Shown here piece after piece: positions 11,906 through 23,537 of a stretch of 64,000 nt of DNA (position 1 is its first letter; every line of letters begins with the position of its first letter). The stretch comes from Anomaloglossus baeobatrachus (lineage: Eukaryota; Chordata; Amphibia; Anura; Aromobatidae), in NCBI RefSeq assembly GCF_048569485.1, contig NC_134359.1:32431496-32495495 (forward strand). Reading direction: 5' to 3'. The translations under genes were made by a program, and so were the position numbers. The notes under the pieces were generated by a model. The model was not told where the DNA came from and did no database searches. It saw only the letters and a program-made list of their open reading frames with translations.

Positions 11906-12269
11906 ATGAACCCAACCTGGCCAGTATTTTCCTAATTAGGGTTTGTCTGAAAAAATATCCACTTAAAGGGGTTGTCAGAAAGAGAGAGACTTTCTTTCTT
12001 ACCTTCTGGAGATGACCTATTTTGCATATTTAAAGGGGCTGTTCACAATTCTTTAAAAGTATTATAAAGAATATATTAGGAATGGCTCCCCATTCTCTAT
12101 GCGCTAAGAAAGTAGGCAATATGTAGCAAAACTGAAATAGCAAAGAAGGACGGGTGCAGATGGTGTCTTATCCGAAAGAATTAAATTAGGTGCACTAACC
12201 TGGTGTTACAGACACAACCACTATAACCACGTGTTGAGGAAGGCTGCTGCAGAACCCAGAAGGATAGCG

Positions 12270-12531
12270 TTGGAGGAGATGGAAGAAAAGGGTTAATCCA
12301 CCCTGCCGGAAGATCACTGAAGATCAATGGGGATTAAGATTTATGATTTTATTGTTCGACGCGTTTCGGAGCCTTCTTCAAGGAATGTACATTATTGATT
12401 TTTGTTCCTGAAGAAGGAGTCATACAGCTCCGAAACGCATCAAATAATAAAATCAAATATAGTAATCCCCATTGATCTTCAGTGATCTTCTTCTGGCAGT
12501 GCGGATTAACCCTTTTCTTCTATCTCCTCCA
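12270..12531. repeat. Foldback repeat
   Basis: The left half (about 12270-12385) and right half (about 12405-12531) are inverted copies: 'gaagatcaatggggatta' pairs with 'taatccccattgatcttc', and 'cgtttcggagc' with 'gctccgaaacg'. The region is a near-complete hairpin of about 260 bp without coding sequence. Confidence 0.75.
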
Positions 12532-14105
12532 AGGAAAGTAGTCAGAGGTTGTCAATTGAATAGCGAGCAATATAAATAACAACAACAGAGGTTGAGGCAC
12601 ATTGTGGTCAGGAAGTTATGCCATACCCCAAATATTGCTCAATCTGTTGTTATTTCTATATTACTGATTAAAAAAAATAATAATAACTGGCCGTACTATC
12701 CCTTTAAAAGCTATAGTCCTTTATTGAAAAGTTTACATTTGTTTTCTATTAGTGTTTTTGTTTGATTTTTTTCAAAATGCAACATCCTGTGGGTATGGAT
12801 TTTTTTTCCATAGACTTGTCTATAAGACTTTTTACATAGTCACAGTCAATTTAACAAACTGTATAATTTCATAGTATAGATAGGGATCAGAAACTTTATC
12901 ATATATGTTAGCAGAGAAATCTGTTTCTTTCTCCACTTATGAGCCTCTTCTCTTGACTCTTGAACTCATAATTCTCTCTGTAAAAATGCTAAAAAAAATT
13001 ATTGCTTAAAACAAGATGGGCTACCAGGTCACTGAGGGATCACATCACAATAGGCTATTGAAGTCTTGTTCCTCACCAGTCCTGGCTCCAACAAGAACCA
13101 CCGAATCACCCCTTTACCCCGGCTGGTCAACTAGACAGAGCTCAGGCAACGGGGTGCTGCCTGAGTATTTAGGTAGTTGGCATCACTGTAGCTACTTTGG
13201 TGCCCGTTCCTCCTGTTTTGCTATTGTGCAACCCTAAAACCCTCCACTATCTACTTCTCCTGTTTAACTCCACTACATCCAAGTATCATTTACTACAATT
13301 GTGCTGTTCCAGCTCTGCTACATCTATTCTCAACTACTTCATATCCACTGTTCCAGCTCTGCCACATCTGGTTTCCCACTACAACAACTCTGCTGTTCCA
13401 TTTCTGCTCCTTTTGGTGTCAACTACTACAACTCTGCTGTTCCAATTCTGTTATATCAGCTCTCCAGTACAGCTTTATTGTCCCAATTCTGCTACATCTA
13501 ACCTTTAACTCTCCATTTCCACGGTTGTGCTGCATCATTTTGGCTTCACTACAGCGGCTCTCTACATCTTGAAAACCGTAGCATTCTCACTCTTCCGTTC
13601 TGCTGCACCAGGGCCTCCTATCCGTGCTGATTGAGATCTGCTCATTCAAAGCCTGGATCTAGCTCACCTCCTGTGACATGACAAGTTTAGGTAGTGGGAG
13701 GAGAAGGGTGGACCAGAGAAACATACAGAGTGAAAAAAAGAGGTACAGACACACAAACTCATGCTGCTGCTTTCTAGTAAGTGTTTTATCTACCCTCACC
13801 ATTCAGTAGTGCTGTATAATGTCTTCAATGCTGATGTTGCTTCTGGTAAATGCTACATAGAAACAGGGTAACAGGAATTCCCATTATATGTGTGTACTGT
13901 GAATGAGAGACATCATAGCAGCTAGTTTCCACCCACCAGCTCAGAGACAACTGAAAATTAAAGGTATAGCCTGCGGAGGGAAATTTGGTGAAATGGCAGG
14001 ATATAAGACATATAATGGACAGAAATTGTGCTATTCATTGTGGACACCCACATGACAACTTATTCTGCAAAAGTCATCTGAAGCAACAGGTACCCTTTAA
14101 TTTGG
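12532..14105. other. No gene; low-order CT-rich repetition
   Basis: No host gene is seen. From about 13240 to 13505 loosely repeated phrases such as 'ctgctgttccaattctg' and 'ctgctacatct' form a diverged minisatellite. About 13700-14100 looks like interspersed repeat material ending at a 'taccctttaa' boundary. Confidence 0.45.
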
Positions 14106-14643
14106 GGATAGACGGCCTCCCTGGCTGCGACACCTGCAACTAAAGTTTGCTAGGTGTTGCTGCTACGTAATATTACAAATGAATGTGGTCGTATTGTGAC
14201 CCTGTGGGTATTGCGACTGCGAGAAGCCTGGGCTTATTGCGACTTATCACAGTATCCAATTCACTTGTACAACCCCTGGCAAAAATTATGGACTCCCCTG
14301 GCTCTGAGGATGTTCATTCAGTTGTTTACTTTTGTTTAAAAAAAGCAGATCACAGACGGCACAGAACTAAAGTCATTTCAAATGTCAACTTTCTGGCTTT
14401 AAAAAACACTAAAAAAAATCATGAAAACATAATGTGCAGCCAGTAATGGTTACTTTTCAAGACCAAACAGGGGAAAAATTTATGGAATCAATCAATTCTT
14501 AGGTAAAAATAATGGAATCACCCTGTAAATTTTCATTCCCAAAACTAACACCTACATCAAATAAGATCTGCTCATTAGTTTGTATCTAAAAAGGAGTGAT
14601 TACACCTTGGAGAGCTGTTGCACTAAGGGGACTGACATGAATC

Positions 14644-15599
14644 ATGGCTCCAACACGAGAGATGTCAATTGAACTAAATGAGAGGATTATCAAACACTTA
14701 AAAGAGGGTAAATCATCACGCAATGTTGCAAAAGATGTTGGTTGTTCACAGTCAGCTGTGTCTAAAATCTGGACCAAATACAAACAACATGGGAAAGTTG
14801 TTAAAGGGAAAACATACTGGTAGACCAAGGAAGACATCAAAGCGCCAAGACAGGAAACTTAAAGCAATATGTCTCCAAAACAGGAAATGCACAATAAAAC
14901 AAATGAGGAACAAATGGGAGGAAACTGGTGTCAATGTCTGTGACCGAACAGTAAGAAACCGCCCAAAGGAAATGGGATTTACATAAAGAAAAGCTGAACA
15001 AAAGCCATCATTAACACCTAAACAGAAAAAAACAAGGTTACAATGGGTTAAGGAAAAGCAATCATGGACTGTGGATGACTTGGTGAAAGTCATATTCAGT
15101 GATGAATCGCAAATCTGCATTGGGCAAGGTGATGATGCTGGAACTTTTGTTTGGTGTCATTCCAATGAGATTTATAAAGATGACTGCCTGAAGAGAACAT
15201 GTACATTTCCACATGATATGAGGCTGCATGACAGGTAAAGGCACTGGGGAGATGGCTGTCATTACATCTTCAATAAATGCCCAAGTTTACATTGAAATTT
15301 TGGACTCTTTTCTTATCCCATCAATTGAAAGGATGTTTGGGGATGATGAAATCATTTATCAAGATGATAATGCATCCTGCCATAGAGCAAAAACTTTGAA
15401 AATATTCCTTGAAAGAAGACACATAAGGTCAATGTCATGGCCTGCAAATAGTCTGGATCTCAATCCAATTGAAAATATTTGGTGGAAGTTGAAGAAAATG
15501 GTCCATGGCAAAGCTCCAACCTGCAAAGCTGATCTGGCAACAGCAATCAGAGAAAGTTGGAGCCAGATTGATGCTGAGTATTGTTTGTCACACATTTAG
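14644..15599 (+). pseudogene. Tc1-like transposase, broken
   Basis: This encoded the DDE transposase of the surrounding DNA transposon, which would cut and paste the element by binding its inverted repeats. The start MAPTREMSIELNERI and the following helix-turn-helix (KSSRNVAKDVGCSQSAVSK) match the paired-like DNA-binding domain of Tc1 proteins. The second binding half includes GRPRKTSKRQDRKLK. The catalytic triad is visible as FSDES (near 15097), YQDDNASCHRA (near 15360) and DLNPIENIW (near 15458). The reading frame is lost: the first frame stops at TGG-TAG near 14820, the sequence continues in another frame, hits a stop near 14985 (GFT-stop), and again near 15235, with the last part open from 15228 to the stop at 15597-15599. 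It is one diverged copy and cannot make a full enzyme. Whether relatives elsewhere in the genome are active cannot be judged here. Confidence 0.9.
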
Positions 15600-15869
15600 T
15601 CCATGCCTCAGAGACTGCAAGCTGTTATAAAAGCCAGAGGTGGTGCAACAAAATACTAGTGATGTATTGGAGTGTTCTTTTGTTTGTTTGTTTTTTCATG
15701 ATTCCACAATTTTTTCCTCATAATTGAGTGATTCCATAATTTTTCCCCTCTGTTTGGTCTAGAAAAGTAACCGTTACTGGCTAGCATATTATGTTTTCAT
15801 GATTTTTTTTTACTGTTTCTTAAAGTCAGAAAGTTGCCATTTGAAATGACTTTACTTTTGTGCCATGTC

Positions 15870-18168
15870 TGTGTACCGGCCCGGTGTTGGTCGGGCTGCT
15901 CGGATCCGGGATCGTGGTGGCTCGGCTTGGTGGATACTTTGATCCGTAAAAGGGGGGTATTTACAGGGGAGTAGTTCGTGACGCCACCTGCGGGTTGTGG
16001 TAATGGGAGTACCGCCGCTGCTGGAAGGAGTAGGGGCAGATGGTGTTGGGCAGAAAGGTGGCAGTCCATCCGCAGGTAGGGAAGGCCCCGGACTCTGACT
16101 GTTGGTGCTTTGGGAGGACAGGGGGCAGGGGACCAGGGTACTCACTGCGGGTAGTTATGGTGCTGGATGAGGTTTAGAAAGGGGACACACACACACTGTA
16201 GGTAAACCAAAGTCTCTGTGTACAGCTGCCGCTGTCGGGAGTCCGTCCAAGTACCCAGTCCCACTAATGTCACTTAGTGATCCGGAGTCTGCCTCCGTGC
16301 ACAATTTGTGGTTTGTTAGTGGTCCCCGTGGCTTGAAGCTGTTGGGGACCTGCTCACTATTTGTAGTGTAGCTGTGCTCTTGAGGGTTGGCACACAGGAT
16401 TTTAGTGGGTTTTGTGTCTGGATACACCCCTATTCCCCTCATTGTGCTGATGCCCTCAACTTCTGAGCTCGTAGGGAAGTCCTTGGAGGTCTTCTCCCTT
16501 ACAGGTGAATTGTCAGGACGTTGAATCGGCTCCTGACCTAGGGTCCTGTAACCAGTCGTGCTCGGTACCAGTCAGTTCTTTTGGGTCTTCTGGTGCCGAC
16601 AGACCTCCAAGACTATGTCCGTCACACCCTCGTCTAATGTCCGTGCTACCGGTCCCCGACTCCTCTGGACCTGGATCACCGCTTGCGACCCAACCAGTGT
16701 CCCTAGCTCCCCAGGAGCTCACTCTCTCAGCTCCTCTCACTTTGGAGCCTACTTCACTTATCTGTCTCCCTCTCACATCTGCACAGTCCCCCAGTGGCCA
16801 GACCATTTCCAGTTTGTCCACCCCCCTGGTGTGTCTGGCAGTGACTGTGTCGCGGGCGGGGAGGGGACGCTGCGCTCACCACGCTCGGGTCCGGCGCTGC
16901 TGCTGCTTCGCTTGCTGCTCGGTGGTGGCTCGAGCGGTGGGCCGTATCCGGGGACTCGAGCGGCGCTCCTCGCCTGTGAGTGAAAAGGGGAATGGTGTTG
17001 GGGATTTATTGTCCGTGACGCCACCCATGGTTGTGGTGAGGTTGTGACACCACCGCTGCTCTGGACGGGGATCCCAGGAGCGATGACAGGGAGCAGGTTG
17101 GATGTTGTTCTTCCCCTCCGTGGGTAGGGGGATTGGTTGTCCCGGGGCCCGGTGAGGGAGAGATGGCAGGCGGGTTACGGGGCCTGGTGAGGTGCAGGGT
17201 CGCGGGGGCAGCGCGGTGCCGCACGGCACAGTGGTACTCACTCAGCCATTGATGAATGCAAAGTCTCCGGTAAAACAAACGGCTGGATGGACGTGTCCCA
17301 CAGACGGCTGCGGTTGTTCTTCTCCCGGTAGATTGGTGGTGACTGCCTTTCCTTGCACCTGTGTTATGTTCTCGGTTCTGGTGGCTTCCCACCGGTAACC
17401 CGCTCCCCAGCTTGGATGGATGCTGAGGGAGCCCCCTTTTGCCCGCAGGCTCTGGCCCTGGGAACTGTAGCCTTGGCGGTGACTGTATTTCCCCTCACGG
17501 TTTGAGCTGTTGCCTTCAATCGGGTCTTGACTGCTGGGAAACCCCGGAGGTTCCCTTCGCTAACGGATTTGATCAGTTTTACGGCGACTCCTAGCCTGGT
17601 CGGGGTCCGTGAGCCAAGCCGAGTGGTGCTGGCCTCTCTTCGCTCCCCAATCCGGTACCGGCAGGTCACCGCCCCTCCCCGGTCCTTACGGTTCACGTCA
17701 ATCAGCCTCTCCTGCAGACGGTCACCACCGTCTGCCAACCTTGCTGTATGTGCCCGGGCCACGCACCCGGACACAGTCAGTCTCCTCTACTGCCACTTCA
17801 CTTCTCCACTCCTCAAACTCCAAAACTGATCTGACTTCCTTTTCCCGCCTTCAGGACTGTGAACTCCTCAGTGGGTGGGGCCAACTGCCTGGCTCCACCC
17901 CCTGGTGTGGACATCAGCCCCTGGAGGGAGGCAACAAGGATTTTTGTTTGACCTAGATGTGCCTAGCTGGGGTGTGGGGTGTGTTGTTGCAGTATCTGTG
18001 ACGTCCTGGCTTGTCCAGGGCTTCCACAACTGCTGTGAGGTGATTGGGTTTTGTGGTGCATTTGGGAGTGACATCGGCTTCTTGGGCTCCTGGAACCATG
18101 GGGGTGGGCCCTGCACCCTGGGTAAGGATGCAGTACCCTGTGGCACCCTGATGTATTCAGGGGCTCCA
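15870..18168 (-). mobile_element. Solo LTR, family A (outer of nest)
   Basis: The unit runs from TGTGTACCGG to GGGGCTCCA with TGTC on both sides (15866-15869, 18169-18172), inside the right inverted repeat of the Tc1-like element. Removing the inner LTR leaves about 1.1 kb, the family length. Its 'gtggtaatgggagtaccgcc' region is the inverse of part of the copy at 31821-32938. Fossil; no internal genes. Confidence 0.75.
16848..18028 (-). mobile_element. Solo LTR, family A (inner of nest)
   Basis: The unit runs from TGTCGCGGGCGG to CTTCCACA with ACTG on both sides (16844-16847, 18029-18032). It is 1181 bp and is the inverse of the plus-strand copy at 25025-26149 along most of its length. It inserted into an earlier family A LTR. 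Fossil; no internal region. Confidence 0.8.
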
Positions 18169-18336
18169 TGTCTGTGATCTGCTTTTTTAAACAAAAGCAA
18201 GTAACTGAATGAACATCCTCAGAGCCAGGTGAGTCCATAATTTTTGCCAGGGGTTGTATTGCTCTTCGATGTAGCAACAACACCAGGCAAACTTTTGGTT
18301 GTTACAGTCAAAAGCTGCCGTGTAGCCCAAACCTAA

Positions 18337-18735
18337 CACTGCGGTCACACAACCATAGGTTCTCTCTTCCAAGAGAATTGAATTTTTTATGTAAATAACA
18401 CGCGGATCAAACTCTGTGTGATCCGATTCTCTCGGAGAAGAGAATCATAGCACAAGTGAGGTGAAGATGGAGAACAAATTTTCTCCATCTTTCCATTCCT
18501 TGAGTCCGTGGAATTCGGACTGGACTCAGATGTCATCAGAGTGCAGTCCGATGTTTTCAACACACCCATGGACATGAATGGGTGCTCACTGTATGATTTT
18601 CCCTGCTACTTGCAGCATGCTGTATTTTTTATTTCTCATGCCAAATTGGCACAGATAAAAACACTGGTCCGAGGGCTATCCGATAAAACATTGATAACAC
18701 ACGTCCAATTTATCCAGCAGTGTGAGCGAGCCCTG
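18337..18735. repeat. Possible TAA-type MITE
   Basis: The left end 'actgcggtcacacaacc' and the right end 'cagcagtgtgagcgagcc' look like diverged inverted ends. The interior has short palindromes such as the paired 'tctctt/aagaga' stretches near 18360 and 18440. Boundaries and family are uncertain. Confidence 0.35.
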
Positions 18736-18864
18736 AAGGCTACGATACTCCAAACACCTCGGAAAACACTTGTCAAAAAATACTTTGTAAAAATGCGTGA
18801 AACTCATGAAGTTTTCTTCAATCTTGTTTACATGAAAAAAAGAGAAATAACCGAGTCCTTTTGA

Positions 18865-19635
18865 GCGGAAAACAAAAATCTAAATCAATATGTTCCTTTT
18901 TTTGTGCAATCTTTCATGATAAGTTGTAACATATTATCCTGCCACACATTTTTTTTTTATTCTAACACGCTGAGAGGCTTCCAATCCGCCTACACTACAT
19001 TCATAAGTTACAGGCGAAGAGGGGTTTTTTTATGTGATAAAACCTGCTGCAAAGTACTAATGAGCTCAGATTAACAGCTTCCTCCTCTTGTGTCATACTT
19101 TATTTTTTACTTGTGTGGTTTGGAATTAACGGAACTAAATAATTTCCAAGAATGTGACTTCATAGAACATTATTTGCCAACAGAAACTTTTCCCGTTAAA
19201 ATGAGCAGAATGTCGACATCGCGCAGCGTTCGGAGGCTGCATTGGCTGGAGAGCGCGATAAGAATGTGAACTCGGAGCTATTATATCCTCCCATTATTAG
19301 AAGAGTGATAACCACAGAGCCGCCGAAGCACAATCATATTGTTCTTGGATTCCTGTCTTGACGTTTTTCTGCTACTCCTTTCCTGTTTCTGCCTGTGGAT
19401 TGCAGAGGTGGCCGATATCGAGTGCACATGTTTGCAGTATACACTGCTTTTGGCCAGTACTGCTGTTTTATTACTTTTTATGATTGTTTAATGGGTTTTT
19501 TTCTTATTTCTGTCAAGCATTGGTGGTGATGGATAAAGTGTGAACAGATGACCACAAGTTTGGATACATTGTTTTTTTTATTTGAGGGCCCTATCATGCT
19601 GGATTTTCTCCTCCGTTCAGTGGCACCATTGGAGC
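18865..19635. other. No gene; single-copy-looking DNA
   Basis: No coding sequence or repeat structure is visible apart from T runs. About 18960-19400 has balanced composition and is a candidate for unique or conserved non-coding DNA. Confidence 0.4.
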
Positions 19636-19638
19636 TTA

Positions 19639-19809
19639 AATCCAAAACGGGGACATTGACTGTATTGATGCATAATATAGGTCCAAAAATGATGCATGAC
19701 AGAACCATTGACTCTGTCTGCATCATTATAGTCTGTGGCCCCTTTAGTGCCATTGGCCCTTAGTGAGTTTCTGGCCATCAGCCCCTGCGACTGTGCTGCT
19801 GTGGGTCAC
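19639..19809. repeat. 171-bp block, left copy of duplication
   Basis: The block starts just after TTA (19636-19638) and ends just before TAA (19810-19812). It is repeated in the same orientation, with few differences, at 20281-20454 on the other side of a MITE. It includes 'tgtctgcatcattatagtct'. Confidence 0.9.
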
Positions 19810-19812
19810 TAA

Positions 19813-20277
19813 GGGGCACTTTGCACACTACGACATCGCAAGCCGATGCTAGCGATGCCTAGCGCAATAGTACTTCCTAAGGGGGCGGGTCGTGCGGCGT
19901 CATAGTGATGTCACACGGCTGGCGGCCAATAGAAGCGGAGGGGCGGAGATGAGTGGGACGTAAACATCCCGCCCACCTCCTTCCTTCCGCATATCCGGTG
20001 GGACGCTGGTAAGGAGATGTTCCTCGCTCCTGCGGCTTCACACACAGCAATGTATGCTGCCGCAGGAACGAGGAACAACATCGTAATATCTGTCATCCCG
20101 AAATTATGGAAATGACCGACGCTACACAAATCGCTGATTTACGACACTTTTACGATCGTAAATCGGTGCATCTAGGCTTTACACGTTGCGACATCGTTAC
20201 TGGCGCCGGATGTGCGTCACTTTCGATTTGACCCCGACGATAACGCAGTAGCGATGTCGCAACATGCAAAGTACCCC
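19813..20277. mobile_element. TTA-type MITE between duplicated blocks
   Basis: Terminal inverted repeats GGGGCACTTTGCACAC and the inverted GGGGTACTTTGCATG end a 465-bp element whose interior matches the MITEs at 3371, 5357 and 24750. The left flank is TAA (19810-19812) and the right flank is TTA (20278-20280), so the two flanks are not simple copies of one target. Confidence 0.8.
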
Positions 20278-20280
20278 TTA

Positions 20281-20454
20281 CATCCAAAATGGGGACATTG
20301 ACTGTATTGATGCATAATATATGTCCGAAAATGATGCATGACAGAACACACGTTGACTCTGTCTGCATCATTATAGTCTGTGGCCCCTTTAGTGCCATTG
20401 GCCCTTAGTGAGTTTCTGGCCATCAGCCCCTGTGACTGTGCTGCTTTGGCTCAC
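20281..20454. repeat. 174-bp block, right copy of duplication
   Basis: Same-orientation copy of 19639-19809. It begins directly after the MITE's right TTA and ends before TAA at 20455-20457. Confidence 0.9.
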
Positions 20455-20666
20455 TAAGGAGCTACTCCTACTGCAACCTGTGTCACCAGTGATTCTCTAC
20501 TCCTCCACTGCCTTTTGTTGCCAATACATCTCGCAGATTCGCAACTCGTTATGGCTACAAGTGTGGAGAATACATGTCACAAAACAGGACTATGCACAAA
20601 GCAAGACCTAACACAGTCTCAGAATAAGCATGTTTTGGAAAGGGGCACCGTCTCTTTAAAGGACTG

Positions 20667-21746
20667 ATCAATAGTGATGACGGAGCACTACCATCCTCGG
20701 GTGCTCAGTACTAGTAACTAGTGATGAGTGAGCACTACCATGCTCGGGTGCTCAGTACTAGTAACTAGTGATGAGCGGGCACTACCATGCTTGGGTGCTC
20801 TGTACTCGTAACTAGTGATGAGCGGGCACTACCATGCTCAGGTGCTCTGTACTCGTAACTAGTGATGAGTGAGCACTACCATGCTCAGGTGCTCTGTACT
20901 CGTAACTAGTGATGAGCGGGCACTACCATGCTCAGGTGCTCTGTACTCGTAACTAGTGATGAGTGAGCACTACCATGCTCAGGTGCTCTGTACTCGTAAC
21001 TAGTGATGAGCGGGCACTACCATGCTCAGGTGCTCTGTACTCGTAACTAGTGATGAGCGGGCACTACCATGCTCAGGTGCTCTGTACTCGTAACTAGTGA
21101 TGAGTGAGCACTACCATGCTCAGGTGCTCTGTACTCGTAACTAGTGATGAGCGGGCACTACCATGCTCAGGTGCTCTGTACTCGTAACTAGTGATGAGTG
21201 AGCACTACCATGCTCAGGTGCTCTGTACTCGTAACTAGTGATGAGCGGGCACTACCATGCTCAGGTGCTCTGTACTCGTAACTAGTGATGAGCGGGCACT
21301 ACCATGCTCAGGTGCTCTGTACTCGTAACTAGTGATGAGTGAGCACTACCATGCTCAGGTGCTCTGTACTCGTAACTAGTGATGAGCGGGCACTATCATG
21401 CTCGAGTGCTCAGTACTCGTAACTAGTGATGAGCGGGCACTACCATGCTCAGGTGCTGTGTACTCGTAACTAGTGATGAGCGGGCACTACCATGCTCGGG
21501 TGCTCAGTACTCGTAACTAGTGATGCGCAGGCACTACCATGCTCGGGTGCTCAGTACTGGTAACTAGTGATGAGCGGGCACTACCATGCTCAGGTGCTCT
21601 GTACTCGTAACTAGTGATGAGCGGGCACTACCATGCTCAGGTGCTCGGTACTCGTAACTAGTGATGCGCAGGCACTACCATGCTCGGGTGCTCAGTACTG
21701 GTAACTAGTGATGCGCAGGCACTACCATGCTCGGGTGCTCGGCACT
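20667..21746. repeat. 47-bp tandem array with 5-unit higher order
   Basis: About 23 units of 47 bp contain 'gatgagcgggcactaccatg' or the variant 'gatgagtgagcactaccatg'. From unit 4 the two variants follow the order XYXYX twice and then XYX, a higher-order period of 5 units (235 bp). Outer units are more diverged. The sequence after the array (to about 21950) holds inverted relatives of the unit, so the array is an expansion at one end of a foldback MITE. Confidence 0.9.
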
Positions 21747-21950
21747 CAAAACAAGCAGGTCAGATGGGTGTGACTTGAGTACCGACACTCGAGAATTTTT
21801 CAGGAAGATCTTCTGAAAAAATGCTTGACTTTCCCATTGATTTCCATTATTCTCAGTGCTCAAGTTGTTCCCATTCGAGAGTCCGACTTGCTTGTTTCGA
21901 GGGCCAAGAACCCGACCATGGTAGTGCTCACTGATTACTATTGATAACTT

Positions 21951-22370
21951 AACTTACTGCAACAGAATAACTTGGTTCTTGTTATGGGGCATCCCCCAAG
22001 CTCGCTGGTTCTCTTGAGCTTTGTTTTTACTGCCCAATAGCTTGTTTAATGTTCTTGCTACACCACATCACTCAGGCACTCCAGGTTTCTTAGCTTCATC
22101 TCCAGCACCCCACAGCTGCTGTACCTGAGCCTGCTTGCTCAGTGCCCCCTTAGCAGTTTCCTACATGCTGTCGAGCTTGTACTTATCGCTTCCCTTCTAT
22201 AACTTCCCCCTGCCTCATCCTTTGTAGGCTGTGGCATGTGCCCACGCTGAAGCTCAGCATAGGAGCTCAACTGTCATTCAGATATGACCGGAACGAGTTT
22301 TTAGGAATTTTTTTGTGTTTGCTGATTGCAAGCAGAGATTCTGATGGTTCACAGACTGGGCCATGAGCAG
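21951..22370. other. No gene seen
   Basis: No coding region, RNA gene or repeat structure can be supported here. Confidence 0.4.
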
Positions 22371-22600
22371 AGGCGTAACTTGAAGCTTATAGGCCCCAAT
22401 GCAAAAGCTCCAACGGGGCCCCAATTATTGTAAGTCTTTACTAGCATTGGCTTTTTCATATAGGCCAAAGGGACTTTTGGGGCTCCTTAGGCTCCAGGGC
22501 GCAGAATCGACTGCAACCCTTACACCTATTGTAGGTACGTCCCTGGCCGAGAGTCTGATCTGCAAAGTAGGCTGCAAAGTCCCCTACTGATATTCAGCTG
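22371..22600. repeat. Interspersed repeat fragment
   Basis: The start 'cagaggcgtaacttgaagc' followed by 'ggccccaatgcaaaagctcc' is a form widespread in amphibian and fish genomes, probably the end of a non-autonomous DNA transposon. The other end is not clear. Confidence 0.45.
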
Positions 22601-22664
22601 AGACTGATCCCCGCTCTCCCTAACATCCCTAGATGGGTCCTTCCCCCATGCGCCGATCACATGC

Positions 22665-22850
22665 CTAGGCCCTCACTGGCCCTGAACTTACCCTGACTGG
22701 TGAGGGCCAGCAAGACGTTAGTCTTGTCACTACAATAAGACAACATGAGGTAGGAAAGACAAACATGTGGGGAAAAACACAACGAAAAGCACTCCTTGGT
22801 TTCTTCAATAGGAACCTTAGCAGCTGCAATAGAAACGACACCACAGCTAT
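22665..22850 (-). mobile_element. Partial LTR, family B
   Basis: Read on the minus strand, this resembles part of the family B LTR ('cagggtaagttcagggcc', 'attgtagtgac'). It lies directly upstream of a plus-strand family B solo LTR. Fossil fragment. Confidence 0.6.
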
Positions 22851-23532
22851 TGTCACGGTCGGCTCCCTGTTTTTGAAGACTAGTGACCGCTTCCAGACTG
22901 CAGCCTCTTATCTCCATCTGCTTATCCACATTTAAAAGTGGTTTTGTTTCCTTTGCTGCCTAGTCGGTTAATGTCAGTTTTTCTGCTGGCAGCTTTTCCA
23001 GCAGTCTCTAGCTGAGTGTTTCAGCTGCAGTAGCTTTGTAGTCACACCCTTCAGGTTTAAATAGAGGTGTCACCCAGCAATCCCTGCTGAAGATACAAAC
23101 TCATTTGTATACTGGCCCCCTTGGTGGAAGGAACTGTGTTGGAGCGTTCCAAGAAGCCGACTTTTATCCTTTTGTAGTGCGGAATTTCCTCTGTTTGTTT
23201 TCCTTCTTTTGTGTTTCCGTATTGTAGTGGCGAGTCTAGTGAACTCGTCAATCTTCTCACTAGGCAGGGTGACTTTAGGGCCAGCTGAGGGCCCAAGGTG
23301 TCCTGTTCGCCAGCAAGGTTGAAAGAACCTGTATAGGGATGGTAGGGAGCTCAGGAGTCATCTTGAGGTGAGTTCAGGAGGTGTCCCCTCACCCCTCTCC
23401 CTAGCGGCAGAGACCTCTGTTGTATTGTTTCCCTGGTGTCCCCCCCCATTTGTGGTGTTGTTTTAGTTGTTTATTCCTTGTGCGTCAGACTTCGGTCAGT
23501 CTGAACACACTCACCACGCCCGTAACGTGACA
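22851..23532 (+). mobile_element. Solo LTR, family B
   Basis: The unit runs from TGTCACGGTCGG to AACGTGACA with GCTAT on both sides (22846-22850, 23533-23537). It is 682 bp and related to 1937-2611. There is no internal region. The 5-bp duplication and TG...CA ends mark a fossil LTR retroelement, likely Gypsy-like. Confidence 0.85.
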
Positions 23533-23537
23533 GCTAT

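Larger units (their letters stand above)
14280..18256 (+). mobile_element. Tc1-like transposon interrupted by nested LTRs
   Basis: The terminal inverted repeat CAACCCCTGGCAAAAATTAT on the left matches the inverted right end, with TA at 14278-14279 and 18257-18258, the Tc1/mariner signature. Long inner parts of the inverted repeats also match. A dead transposase lies at 14644-15599. The right inverted repeat is split by a solo LTR at 15870-18168 that holds a further solo LTR. The flanks are themselves inverted ('gtttgctaggtgttgctgct' left, the inverse near 18270 right), so the transposon sits in an older foldback of about 14110-18300. Confidence 0.9.

Noticed and set aside
16505-17047. 180-codon plus-strand frame
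   Set aside because: Lies inside nested solo LTRs on the opposite strand; no domain is visible and GC-rich composition explains the open frame.
20667-21746. CRISPR-like array of 47-bp units
   Set aside because: Units are contiguous with no unique spacers, and the context is a vertebrate MITE; it is a tandem repeat.
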